A stretch of DNA of 64,000 nt. Source: Euryodendron excelsum (Eukaryota; Streptophyta; Magnoliopsida; Ericales; Pentaphylacaceae). The stretch is taken from contig CM065392.1 of the NCBI GenBank assembly GCA_033060915.1, positions 2,897,501 to 2,961,500 of the forward strand. Reading direction: 5' to 3'. Of the stretch, positions 13,086-24,814 are shown piece by piece. The position numbers and the translations under genes were made by a program. The number at the start of each line of letters is the position of its first letter. Positions within the stretch are counted from its first letter, which is position 1. Below the pieces are notes generated by a model. It saw only the letters and a program-made list of their open reading frames with translations, searched no databases and was not told the DNA's origin.

Positions 13086-16000
13086 CTACCCCCCACCTAG
13101 CTTTTGCTAGTCCCTAGCAAAACACTAAAAATAAAAGATAATCTTCACTTTCGTAGGAGTTACGGATGCATTTAACCCATGCATCAGCCCTTTTAACCCC
13201 TGGGTTACCCCTAGTGGACGAGTGGTATCTTGTGAGAGTTTCTAGTGATAATATCCACAAATATCGCTTTGTGAATTGCAATTCAAGATAGGCATAAGAA
13301 GAACATGCATAATCTAACTTAAGTTAACATTAGATATCACTCCTAACTCCTAACACATGCAAAAGTATGCAATCATTCAAACAAAAGAGAGGTTCAAGTA
13401 TGTGAATGAAGATTCATGCTAAATAACTCAAATAAAATGCACTCATAGAATCTCAAATCTTTAAGCTTTGATTCAACATCTCACCTGGCATACACTCACT
13501 AATAAAGACACATGGTTCTCATAGTGGCATGTTCAATAATAGAGTAAGTGTAAAAGAAAATCAAGTGAACATACCAATTACCAAAAACTGAAAAGATACA
13601 AGGGTATCAATCTAGCATAGCTTCATAAAAGAACATCCATAGTATGAACATTGATTCAAGAAGTTGACAAGTAATGACTTATATTATAATGAAATCCTTA
13701 ATCAAGCACAACTAGGATCAACTAGGTCCTTTTTTGTTAGAAATGTAGCTTAGAAGGTACAAGAGATAAGGGTTAAAGGGGATAGAACAAGATCAAGTCA
13801 TGCGTGATTAAGACATGAAATGGTGAAAGGCTAAGCAATTCCAACTCTTCCCCATTTCAATTCCAAAATATTTTTCTAAGCATTTTGCTCTTTTCTTCAA
13901 AATTCTCAACTTGATAACTTTTCTTTCTTTATTTTTCTTCTTTTATTTCCACTATTTTGGTGTTCCTTTTTTGCATTTAATATTTTCAAGTTCACAATAT
14001 GCTCCTTTTTTTTTATTTTATTGAACTCCCCAATTATTCTCTTTCTTTTCTTTGTTTTCTTTCTTTATTTAATGCCTCAACATAGTATGATGTTTTTAAC
14101 AAAGGCATCACTTTGCAAGTACAAGATAGAAAGTAGCATTACTTTGCATTTTAACAAAATAATAAAGAAAAGAGATCAAAGAGGGTCGAAGGAACATATG
14201 GCTTTATAATGGGAAACTCATGACTATCGACAAGAATAAGGGCCTGGAATCATATTCCAAAGTACTCAATCAAAGCATTTCATAGAGTATAAGTATCAAT
14301 ATCAAGATTAATACTCAACTCATGAATCAAATGCCAGCATAATGAAGCTATTGAAGAAAATGAGAGTGAAGAATTATTCCTTGAGTAAATGTAATCGCTC
14401 TAAAAGACGATAATTGTTTTAAGACTCATAAGGTAGAAATCTCCACTGATGTAAGGATGAAAATGCAATAGATAGCATAAATGATGTTATAAAGTATGAT
14501 TGTGCGCAATAATATAATTCCCTCTACTAATGCAAGAATGAAGCAACCTCCACAATGTGTTAGGTGTAAAGAGTGAATCAACATTAACTTGAGTAAAGAT
14601 ACATGCATAAACTTCTATCTTCTAATCTCAAGTTGCACTTTCACAAGTAGTGCTATGGTACCTCAAAAATAAAAAGTGAATAAATCCACCATGAATAGCT
14701 AGGAATCAACATGAAGAATATATAGATGAATGTGCTAAAGTAATAAAAGGATGATACCGAGACCATACAATACCTAAATCTCTATCAATTGATACAAGTG
14801 GTCAAAAGATACAACTGTCATATCGCACCTGTAACTATACAGTCCACACATAAGAGATAAGAGCAATACAAAGAAAGATATATATATATATATATATACA
14901 ATAAAGCTCAAAAGGTAGTACATGGTATGAATAATAGAGTTTTAAATACATCAATATGTGATACACATGAGAATATAAATAATATCTAAACCTATCTCCA
15001 ACTACCATTGAATGAAATCATCTAAATCCTAAAAAGTGTGTCCACCTAAGGAGGAAGTGCCTCAGAAGATCTGGCTAAGGTAGAAGGTCTCGTGCTAGTC
15101 CCAACTCCCTCTTATTGCAGCCAAGCTAGAATATCAGACAACATCTGCCACTGACGCGTCTACTAAGCTCTGATCTCCTTTTGAAATCTAATCTGAGTGG
15201 CCTAGAAACCTGCAAACTACTCAGTTTGGACAGTCTTGAGAGCTGCTAGTTGCCTAATAAAACTAGCCTGAGCTTGCTGAAAGGATGGCAACATACTCTG
15301 TAGTTGCACGATAACTGTGGTCTGCTCTTGGATATAAGTACTTTGCTAATCTAGCGTTTGAGACAGTGCCTAAAGTGTGGGCCCTGCCTATTGCTGCTCG
15401 GCTTAGGCCTACTGGACTCTTCTCTCTATACCGGATAATTGACCTACAGCCCTGTTCTCTAAAGATCCCTCGATAGGCGTAAGGGTCTTCTCAAAAAGGA
15501 TATCGGCAGGGATCACGACCTTGGCTCGATGGATCAGCTAGGTCAAAAAACTAGTAAATGGAATGCACTCCTAAGGGTTGGTCAAGACGACTACAAAATA
15601 GACAGCTCTGAACAAATAATAGGGTAGGTCGATGGACCTACCCATGCCTATAGCATACATCAATTAACCTCTTTGCTTACTACACTTTAGAGTATGGCAC
15701 AAAGGGATAATTGAAGAGTAGGTGAACACAAATAAGGGTCTATACCTAGGGGCTAAGAGTTTCTTTGCAATTTACAAAGAAATCCACTGAACACCAGAAC
15801 TACACACCTTAGCCACGATCACCGCATGGTCAACCTCGCCCACATCTAGATACCTGAGATACTGCTCAACTACCTTAGAGAGCCCAAAGAACTCGACAAT
15901 AGTTGTAAGGGTAATCACTATGGACTTACCCTTAACCCATGTGACAATCTGCTCATCACCTACAGTGTTACAAGAATCTATGGCCGAGACATTGGCCATC

Positions 16001-16260
16001 AGCTCAGCAATCAGCTCATACCTATACTGACCACTATACTAAGTCAAACGTGTCAACCCTATCTGAGTAAAGACCTCATTCTAGAAATATGGCTCTCCCT
16101 CAAAGTGCATGAGCATAATGGCATGCTCCTAAACTGCCCCTCTATGAGTAAAAACTCCCTTATATAGATCTTGTACAGCTCAGCCTGTGAATCGGGTCTC
16201 ATCAAAGTTAGTTGGCAGCTTACGGGACACCTTAGTCCATAGCCCTTGAGACATCTAGAC
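13086..16260 (-). mobile_element. Internal region of Athila-like element F
   Basis: Directly upstream (minus sense) of the 3' LTR. The segment 13086-14640 is similar to 62269-63660 next to LTR E, for example the 'gacgagtggt' stretch at 13218 and 62399 and the 'cttgagtaaat' stretch near 14380 and 63417. It is largely non-coding 3' internal DNA, as in Athila elements between pol and the 3' LTR. The 5' LTR in this orientation is not present. Confidence 0.7.
15080..16255 (-). pseudogene. Decayed plant retrotransposon protein (Transposase_32-like)
   Basis: The clearest part is 15999-15772, reading around EQIVTWVKGKSIVIT, EFFGLS and YLDVGEVDHAV. These match the 'putative plant transposon protein' domain found in Athila-type elements (W-V-x-G-K...I..FF/LG..). 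The frame continues downstream with stops (near 15660 and further) through LPYYLFRAV-like and TPIEGSLENRAVG-like sequence. It is a relic; the role of this domain is poorly known. Confidence 0.55.
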
Positions 16261-16299
16261 TACAAAAGAAAAAAAAAGACAGAAAAACAAAGAAAGGTT

Positions 16300-17285
16300 T
16301 GAAAGGATATACGTAAAGATGAAGCGGGACTGGACTCGGAACAGCTAGGCTTGGGGTTGAAAACTGGCAGGGCTCCACTGCTCGGTTCGTACTCTCCCTT
16401 ACTCGATCTTCGCATTAGCTTAAATTTCTTTGTATTTAGAAGTACTATAGAGATAGAAACTTTATTTTCTTGCATTTTCCTTAGCTTTTCTTCATTTTTC
16501 TTATAACTAAACACTTGTTTCTCCTCAATTCAATCCAAGATTTACATTTCTCTATGCTTTTCTACCATGAATTCTAGTACATAAACATCTACATGAATGC
16601 AATTGTGAAGATACACCAAGGATCTTTAAGGATTTTAATGGAGGCAATGGAGTTAACTAGATTTCAATCATTTATCTTATGATTTCTCTAATTCATCTTA
16701 ATTGAGTTTGTATCTATAAGAAAACTTAGATTCATAACACAATTTGGTAACTCATATGTACAATTCTTCAATTAGTATAGGGATTACACAAATCCAAGAT
16801 TTGTTTCTATGACTCTATCAATGTATAATAATTCTACTCTCAATTAAGTGTGAATCCAAGGTTTTATGGTCTAAATTCTCCGAATCAATGATCCACGAAG
16901 TGATCTTTGATTTGAGTTAACAAATCCTCCATTGAAACTCTTATTGGACTTAGTTAATTGGATCAATTGTATGCAAGTCCCTTTTAATTGTCTCTAAATC
17001 TATATTTCAATTACTTTCTTAGGTGTTAATTGTTTTCAATTGCTTTGTATTAGTAGTTGAAACCTCTCTTCCAACATCAATCATATATTTCGGTCTCTTT
17101 TATTTTAGATACAATTTACTTAGTTGCTATTCAATTTAAGCTACTTTAGTGTTTTCTCAGTATTGGTAACCTAGATTTGGCTCGGTTCTCGAGAAAATCG
17201 ACGCTGATACTCACCGGTATACTTCAATCGTGTCACCCGTTCTCTTGCGGGGGCTCAATTTTCAAACATATTTGGAAGCAATTCA
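16300..17285 (+). mobile_element. Athila-like LTR (copy I), partial, plus orientation
   Basis: The body from about 16500 to 17285 parallels solo LTR A (20200-21035): both contain 'attgtgaagatacaccaagg'-like text, 'cttgcgggg' near the end, and a CA end (ggaagcaattca). The 5' part with its palindrome array is weak or lost. It appears inserted into another LTR, whose sequence resumes at 17286. Confidence 0.65.
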
Positions 17286-17620
17286 TATATTTACTGCACA
17301 AGTCGATGGTATGTATCTATGATTCTAAACCTGATTTATTCTAAATTTGATTGTTAAAGAATGACAATTTTTATTACAAAATCTTTTGAATAAAAAACAC
17401 ATGATGCAACCAATGATTTGAGACTCGACCTCTTTTTGAATAAATCAAAGTCTTCAAAGCTACTTTCTTTTTATTTTATTGGAGTGTTTTCCTTAGGGTT
17501 TCTGAACCAAGGTAAATTTTTTTGAATGCGCTAACCTTCTTCCCTGTAGACTCAACCCCGGACTTACCGTGTTATACTGCTTCGCCGTCCTGCTCTTAGG
17601 ATTAGAGCTAAAAGGCTACT
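17286..17620 (+). mobile_element. Athila-like LTR 3' part, plus orientation
   Basis: The sequence from 'tttactgcacaagtcgatgg' to 'cttccctgtagactc' is homologous to 11460-11802 and to 43670-44040. It is the tail of a second plus-orientation LTR of the same subfamily, separated from its head by copy I. Confidence 0.65.
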
Positions 17621-18290
17621 AAATTCCACATCAAAGGTAATCCTGATTTTTGAAAATACTGAGTTTTGAAAATACCTTTGGTTTGAAAATACCTTTGGTT
17701 CAATTTAAAAATACTATTTCACACTGAGTTTGGTTCAATTTTCTGATTGACCTACTGTGGGCACAGTAGAAATAAATTTAGCAAACGGGTTAACTAGTTC
17801 TCATGGTGATTATTGGTTCAGTTGCTTTGCTCTGTAGAGCCTTTAAACACTTTCCTTCGAACTCTTGCCCAGCCTCCTAAAGATTCTTCCACCCAGCCTT
17901 GTCTTGCCCCTCTCTGATCTCTCCTCTTCTTCGTCCTTGTCTTCAACTGAAGATAGTGATGATTACGCCTTATCAATTTTACTAATTCTTATGACCGACC
18001 ACGATTCTCCTCCTGATCTTGAAATCGAAAAAGATGATGATCTACCTCAGCCTCCACCCACCTCTTATCCACGGGATGATAGGCAACGGGTAAACGTAAA
18101 CCCCAAAAGGGCCTGATGACTCCTTTTAGTATGTAAACTGCAGCTTTACTTGTGCAAACCACAAATGGGTGCTTCATCATGATGTAAAACCACAGTGCTC
18201 CATTCATTCCATCGCAAAACTTTACAATGTTATTATTATTTTTTCTTTATAATGGGGAAAGACACAGCATTTCAACTAAAGGCATCCATT
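17621..18290. other. P3 3' flank and unassigned DNA
   Basis: An 83-codon open frame at 17865-18116 (serine-rich then acidic) has no recognised homology. From about 18140 the sequence matches the 3' flank of TPS4 (for example 'cacagtgctccatt' here and at 38625), so it is paralogous downstream DNA of P3. Confidence 0.5.
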
Positions 18291-18294
18291 GCTT

Positions 18295-18527
18295 TAAGCT
18301 CGTTTGATAGGGCTTTTCAGCTTAACTTTTTTTTATCTTATAAGCAAAAAAATTATTTTTTATTTTGATTTTTTTGTTTTTTGCTTTTTACTTTTTTGTT
18401 AATTTTTAGCTTATAAAAGCAAAAAAGCAAAAAAAAAAAAATCTAGCTTTTTTATTTATAAGTCAAAAACTCAAACAAAAGAAGTTAAAAAAAAAAAAAA
18501 ACTACACCAAACGGGCCTAAGTTTTGA
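18295..18527. mobile_element. hAT-like MITE in the P3 3' flank
   Basis: Ends are imperfect inverted repeats (GCTCGTTTGATAGGGC at the left; the right end reads ACCAAACGGGCC, complement GGCCCGTTTGGT). The interior is almost only A/T with self-complementary 'agcttataag' blocks. The same type recurs at 36452-36668. Confidence 0.65.
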
Positions 18528-19402
18528 AAACTCTAGGAGCTAAAGGCTTCCCAATTTTTTTCGAAGGGAATGGGCTCGACGTGTAGTGAAGGCACACGGT
18601 TTTTATTTTTGCCTCCAATACCATGACCATGACCATCTGCATGCTGGTACATGAATTGGGAAACCATAACAAGGTTTGTTGCGATCTCAACAAAAGTCCA
18701 ATTGAAGGGAGAATCTGAGTCGAGCTTCATTGAGCTTCTTCCATGCCTCGCTAATCAAATATTTGACTTGTTCACGAGCATCTTCAGCAGAGGCACCAGT
18801 TTCATGCGTATAGATTTGGATTGATTTAAGAATATCACCTCTTTTTACCTCATCTTGAACAAATCAAGAAAAAGAAGAGTACATTGCTTGATGTTAGTGA
18901 AACAAAAGTAATTATATGGTAACATTATGAAGCACTTAGTGGGCGTAAGAGAGATATAGCTTGCACACCCATGCATGATGCTCCCAAATCATTTGAAAGC
19001 CGAACAATCAATGCTGGCCACTTTATTATCTCGTGGTACTTCTCTAAGCCTTCCAAATCCGCCTTGGTTATAGGATTTGTTATTGGATTTGTACTTAGAA
19101 AATAAGCATGTGTTAGCATTACGGGAGCAGACACTGAAGTCCATGCATGGTTGAGTCCATGCATGGTTCAGATACTCCTCAAGCGTGGGTATATAACCAC
19201 TGTTAGCCCATGTTGCCTCCTTAATATAACAGTAACATAAATCTTGCATCTGCAACATTTCAAAAAGCATGATGAAATAAGATTAAACACAGTTTAAAGA
19301 AGCTAATATATAAGCTATTTGTTGCGAAATGAACCGATAATAGGGTAACTTAGTTAAATAAGATACAGGAAGGCATGGTTAATATTGTTCGTAAAAGAAA
19401 CC

Positions 19403-21035
19403 TGATTACACCTTAAAAGTGTAATCATAAGCTCTTAATCCGCACTTTATTAGATTTATATTAGTGTTAATTTCTTTATTTTAGTTAGATATTTGTTTGA
19501 TTATGTTTTGTGTGTGCTTTGTAGGTTATATAAGCTAATAAAGGCAAAAAGAAAGCAAGAATAATCAAAGCGAGTTCAAGGCGAATAATTTGTTCATGAA
19601 AATTCAGACCTCTCTCGGTATTTGGGCCATATCTTTTTACTCCGATATCCGATTGAGCTGATTTTTGTGCTATTGGAAAGAAGACTTCAAGAGCTACAAT
19701 TTGTCCTCTAATGTGCATCGGCTGAATCGGCCTCTAAAGTGGTCAAAGTCAAGCTTCAAGGTGGAGGGATGAATAGTAACCGATCGATTGGCTTAGCAAA
19801 CTTCAGAAAGGTGATTTACCGATCGATCGGCCGATCGATCGGTGAACAGTAACCCGATCGATCGCGAACAGTGACCGATCGATCGGTGAACAGTACTCGA
19901 TCGATCGGTGAACAGTGCCCGTGAACAGTAAAAACAGTTTTTTACCAATCGAACGCTCCAATTTCCGTTCGATCGGCCAATCGATCGATGAACAGTGCCG
20001 ATCGATCGGTCGATACAGATCTGGAGCTTAAAAGCTATGTTGTTCGAAAAAATGGTGGAGAGGAAGATTTTTTGGGTTTGTAGCAGCCAAGGGGGCGGCA
20101 TGAAAGGCTCCTCCAAGGTTGGTTTTTATGTTTTTGTGTATTCTAACTTAGATTTATGTTTGTAATGTTAATGTAGGAGTAGAAATTGTAACTTTCTTAC
20201 ATTGTATTGTATTTTCCTTCACTTTCTTGCCATTTTCTCTCACTTTCTTAGCAACCAAACACTAGTTTTACTTAATTTAATGTTAGATTTACCTTCATTT
20301 ATGCTCTTTATTATGAATTCTAGTAGCTAAACATCTCTTGGGTGTGATTGTGAAGATCCACCAAGGATTTTCAAGTATTTCAATGGGAATTCATGAACTT
20401 CAAAGTTTTATTCATAGATTTGTATAGTTCTATTTGGTTGGGTGTTGGATTTGTTCGAAAACTTAGATTCATAACTCATTTGGTAATATTTATGCACAAT
20501 TCAACAATTGGTATAAATCTTGCACATTTATAAGGTTTGCTTCTAGGGTTCTATTAATTGGTTTAATTTATACACTCAACTAAATATGAACTCAAGGTTT
20601 TATGGTCAAAATATTTCGAATCAAGAATCCACGGTGTGATTCTTGATTTGATTTATAAAAATCCTTTATTGAAATTCTTGTTGTGAATTGGTAGATTGAA
20701 TCAATCATATCCAAGCTTTCCATTTTAATTGCTTTACATTTAAATCAATTGCCTAGTTAATTGCTTTAATTTTCATTGCACTAGTTTAGTAAATCAAAAC
20801 CCCATCAAAAACCTAAAGATTTTCGGTCCTTTTCTTTTTCCTTTTATTTTAGATTCAATTCCCCACATAATTGCAATTCAATCCTAGGCTAGATTAGTGT
20901 GAGTTGAGTGCTAGAGCCTATATTTGGCTAGGTCCCTTGAGAGAGAACGATACCGGATTACCGGTTTATACTTCATTGCGACCTCCGTACTCTTGCGGGG
21001 TACTAACTCCATTTTGTAATTTTCGGAGCGAGTCA
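19403..21035 (+). mobile_element. Solo LTR A (Athila-like, 1633 bp) in P3 intron 5
   Basis: It begins TGATTACACC and ends GGAGCGAGTCA, with an exact 5-bp duplication aaacc at 19398-19402 and 21036-21040. The first 25 bases form a hairpin GATTACAC-N7-GTGTAATC. It contains a CGATCGATCG array and a conserved late segment (cttgcggggtactaactcc). It shares its body with copy B (55942-57532). No internal region is present. Confidence 0.93.
19781..20015. repeat. CGATCGATCG palindrome array in solo LTR A
   Basis: Six perfect CGATCGATCG cores and several degenerate ones (for example aatcgatcgatg) occur in about 235 bp. Many are followed by a shared spacer GTGAACAGT. Cores are usually flanked by complementary C/G so that the full palindrome is CCGATCGATCGG. 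Any open frame across this array is a by-product of the repeats. Confidence 0.9.
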
Positions 21036-21689
21036 AAACCCCAGCAAGAAAAGAGTGCAACACCTTTCTTTTAAGGTATGGAAGAATGTGGACACCATCT
21101 TTAATAAGAGTGTAATAAGCCATTTCATTAATCCAGTTGTAGAAATCAAGGAAGCATATCTTCATGTAGTCTGGAAGTTGTTCCACTGCATTGACATCCC
21201 AACTGAGATGCAAAAGTGTTGTCAATTTTGTGATGAAGTCATAGCTGGCTAAGAGCAAAGAAGCATATGGAAATGTAAATGGTACTCTTCGTGGCTACTT
21301 GTACCAACCTGTCAACAGCGTTGGTAAAGAGCTCGAGTTCATTCAAGGTACCATAAGCGTCATAAAAGTCATCCACACACGTTACTAGTATTTTGATCCT
21401 TGTCTCCATTCTCCCATAATATTGGTACTGAGACTCAAAAACCTCTCCTAAAAACCATAAATATTTCTCCATCACCCTGTCCCGGGCAACTTTTCACCCC
21501 AACTTGTGCTCTCCCACGACCTATTTAAGGTACCGAGGAAGATAAATTAAAAAATGGAAACCATAGGACTTAAGTGGGTATGGCTTAGTTCCATTTAGCA
21601 AGTAAGATTACAAGTAATCTTACCTTGACACATGTTTTAGGTCTTCTTGGTGAATTACCTGTAGCGTGTTGAAATCCAGTTTAGCGAAG

Positions 21690-23214
21690 TGATTCCACTC
21701 TAAAAGTATAATCTTTGTCCCCTAATTAAGTGTTTGATAGCCTCTATATGGGTATTAGTATATATTTTTAGCAATAAACTGAACTAAAGTGTTTTTTTAT
21801 ATGTATTGTAGGTTTTTTGTGATAAAATGGTGGAAAAATGGCTTAAAGGGAAGAAGTCTATTCGAACGGACCATTTAGACAGTTAAACCGTTTGGACAGT
21901 GCGTTCGGACGGACAAATTACCGTTCGGACACCCCGTTCAGACGGGCGAATTACCGTTTGGATAGTGCGACGGAGATTGCAGTTCCAAAGTCTATATTTC
22001 TAGTCCAAAGCAGTTCCAGAGTCAATATTTTCCGTCCAAAGCCGTTCCAAAGTAGTCTTTTTCCGTTCGAAGAAATATAGAGCCAAGTTTCCTCGTTTGA
22101 AGACCGTCCGAACGGTTATGGCACCGTTCGGACGCATATCAGACGTACTTAGGACGCACTTCGAACGGTGAGTGCAGATTTGCCCTAAAACCTAGCAATC
22201 GAAGAAAAAAAGGAGTTAAGTTTGATTTTAGGAAAAAAGCTGCGGGTAGAGAGGGAGAATAGGAGAAAATCATGTATTTTGCTTAGATTTACTTTACTTT
22301 GTTGTATTTAGGGCTTTGGGACGTATTTAGATAGATTTCTTGGGTTGATTTAGTGTAATCTTTCACATTTTTTACATTTCAATATATATTCACTTTTGAT
22401 TTAAAGTCAAGATGTTGTCTCTACACTTTGGAAAGCTCTCAACTATGGAATCTTCAAGCTAAACTCATTGTTTGGGAGCAAATGTAAAGATCTACCAAGG
22501 AATGCATGGGAAATGAAGGTGGGGTTCTTGAATTTTGTTGAATATCTATTTTGCATATTTTTTCTCTAATTATATTGGAATTAATTGTTGTAGAAATCTT
22601 AGATCTATAATCATAGTTAATAACATGTGATTTATTTCTAAAGAACCCATAAATTGTGATAAAACTTAATTCCAAAATAATTAGAGATCCATAAAATTTC
22701 AAAGCTAAACTTTCCGAATCAAGGGCCTTTGGACGGTTCTTGATTTGAGTTAACCCAAACTCCCCCTTTCAAATTCCGTGCTAGAATTGGTAGATTGAAA
22801 CATTTGAACCCAAACCCCCCATTTTTAATCACGTTAAATCTCTATTTGTGCTCATTTGGAATACCGGTTAAATTAAGAGTTAATTTAGTTATAATTGTGG
22901 TTGTTGTGTTAGAATGTTCATAATTGTCAATTTAATTTAACTAGAATCAAGTTGTAGATTTCAATTTCATTTCAATTGTTTACCTAGTTGCTAGTAAACC
23001 AAACCCTCAAACATAAAAAAATTTTCAGTCAATTTTAGCTAATATAGCAATCGATTTCACTTTTGGTTTGCGGTTGCAATTTGAATACGTTTCTAAACTC
23101 TACTCGTTTCTATTGCTAAATTGGCACAGGTCTCATGGGAGAACACGATAGTGAGAGTACTCCCACTTAAACTATAAGCATCTCCATCACGGTGAGCGTA
23201 AAAAGGACGAGTCA
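21690..23214 (+). mobile_element. Solo LTR C (Athila-like, 1525 bp) in P3 exon 3
   Basis: It begins TGATTCCACTC and ends GGACGAGTCA. The flanks are cgaag (21685-21689) and caaag (23215-23219), a 5-bp duplication with one substitution. Exon 3 codons on both sides join as in TPS4 (LLDF / LDFN region). A CGTTCGGACG-type array lies at about 21858-22165. Confidence 0.9.
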
Positions 23215-23428
23215 CAAAGTCAAGCAAACTAGGGTTCCTGTCTAGTCTTTTCTCATATGCATCAATGAACCACCTCGCCTCCATTCTTTGAATCGTCCAA
23301 TGGAATGGGAGCTCCAAAGCATGACTCACTAGCATGGCAAGATTTGGATCTGTACTCTTCTCGAGGTATTATTTGAGATGTTTAGCTGTGAAATCTCTAG
23401 CCTCTCTCTAGCCTCTCCCAATATGCCT

Positions 23429-23454
23429 CCCCCCCCCCCCCCCCCCCCCCCCCC
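23429..23454. repeat. 26-base poly-C tract in P3 exon 3
   Basis: On the gene strand this is poly-G, replacing the short GGG-containing codons (Met-Gly-Gly-Glu) of the intact exon. It is preceded by a small duplication of 'ctctctagc'. Confidence 0.95.
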
Positions 23455-24309
23455 AAACCCAATTAAAAGGTACAAGGCTTCATACAAGGAACACAGTCCC
23501 TTAGTATCATCGGAGAAGGACTCCATGAAGTTCCCAAACTAGTCCTTAAAATTGCTGAAAACCTCTGCAAACAATAAAGTATTTTGAACTACTAAATTCT
23601 AGTGATATATGCATAAAAACAAAATAATAATAATAACTAGAATGATTGTAATAGTAACAACAACAACTCACTTCTTCTTCTTCTTGGTCTTCACTTTTCT
23701 TTAAAAACGAAAAAACATAGTGTGGAAATGATTTAGTTACCTTGAGGCACATAATACCTATGTTGCCTAAGAGTCTGAATTCAAGAGCAGTAGCGTACAA
23801 ATTCCCTTTATTGCACGAAACACTTCTGCTATCAATATCCTTGCATATGTTGTACAATATCCTTTTTATTTCATTCCCAAAGTGGTAAGATACTCCGAGC
23901 CTTTGCACTACATCTATCAACTCAAGTTTCTCCAATGGCTCCTCTATTGTTTCTAGCATCATTCTCTCATCTTCTTTCAATTTAGCTGCACATTTTGCAT
24001 AACCCTCTCCCTAGGTGCATAATTCTTTTTTTTAATCAGTGAGAATGACTCGAAAAAATTGGAGTAATGCTTTACAATTATAATTTGAATACACAATTTT
24101 CATGCAGAATGATGTAGTAGGTTGTGGTCATTTCATTAACTTCAATATAAAACACTAGTCTTGTATTTTACAAATACCATTGTCTCATCATTCATGATGA
24201 GATTTTTGTGTAAATTTAATTTTATACCATTTTCCATTACTTTCACTAAGCGCAATTACATAGCTCGAACTATCGATTGTTAAACAGAAGCTTCAACTAA
24301 TCTTATGTT

Positions 24310-24560
24310 TAGGAAGTGTTTAGACGGCAGCTTATAAGTCATAAGTCATAAACTATAAGCTATTTTCAAAAGTCACTTTTTTAAGTAATTTTTATATAAA
24401 AATGTGTAAAGTCCATAAGTGGCTTTTTAAGTGGAGAATTGAAAAACAGTTTTTTTTAAGTGGCTTAATTATTTGAGGGTGAGCCAAACAATATTTGAAA
24501 AATAAGCTATAACATTAAACCATAAACTAGTCAAATAAGTTATGTCCAAACATTCCCTTA
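24310..24560. mobile_element. hAT-type MITE (251 bp) in P3 intron 1
   Basis: Ends are TAGGAAGTGTTTAGAC and, complemented, TAAGGGAATGTTTGGAC. The flanks cttatgtt (24302-24309) and cttaagtt (24561-24568) form an 8-bp duplication with one mismatch. The interior is AT-rich with 'cttataagtcataa' blocks. Confidence 0.82.
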
Positions 24561-24814
24561 CTTAAGTTTCGAGTACATACCACATATTTGCTGCTGAGTG
24601 AATGTATATACTCATACTCCCATATGGGAGGCTTGTAGCTTGATATTCGCCTAACAATGGGTTGATCCTCAGGTTTACCAACAATAGCAGTCATACACCG
24701 GACAGTTTTTGAGACCCGGCCACCGCCTGAAGCTCCCGGCGAGAGGCGGCTTTGAGGCAATAGAAACGTATTGAAGGCACATGCATGGGTTACAGCAACA
24801 AGGTTAAGAACCAT

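Larger units (their letters stand above)
18533..24814 (-). pseudogene. P3: TPS-b monoterpene synthase pseudogene split by two solo LTRs
   Basis: All seven exons remain: exon 1 24814-24581, exon 2 24010-23741, exon 3 23564-23215 plus 21689-21624, exon 4 21520-21309, exon 5 21202-21064, exon 6 19249-18969, exon 7 about 18854-18533. Exon 1 is intact and keeps the leader and RR(x)8W (RRISSYKPPIW). Lesions: 1-nt deletion near the end of exon 2; TAG early in exon 3; a 26-C tract in exon 3; solo LTR C within exon 3; 7-nt deletion in exon 4 ahead of DDFYD; a 16-nt tandem duplication and a CATG duplication in exon 6; loss of the AG acceptor base before exon 7; 2-nt deletion in exon 7. Solo LTR A sits in intron 5 and a MITE in intron 1. 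No functional enzyme can be made, though the promoter and exon 1 could still be transcribed. Confidence 0.95.

Noticed and set aside
17865..18116. 83-codon plus-strand frame as a small gene
   Set aside because: No recognised homology, no clear promoter, and it lies in repeat-derived DNA next to the P3 3' flank.
19793..20116. 107-codon minus-strand open frame over the CGATCGATCG array
   Set aside because: The frame is open because the repeat unit lacks stops; residues are just translations of the repeat (DRSIGTVHRS type). No family match.
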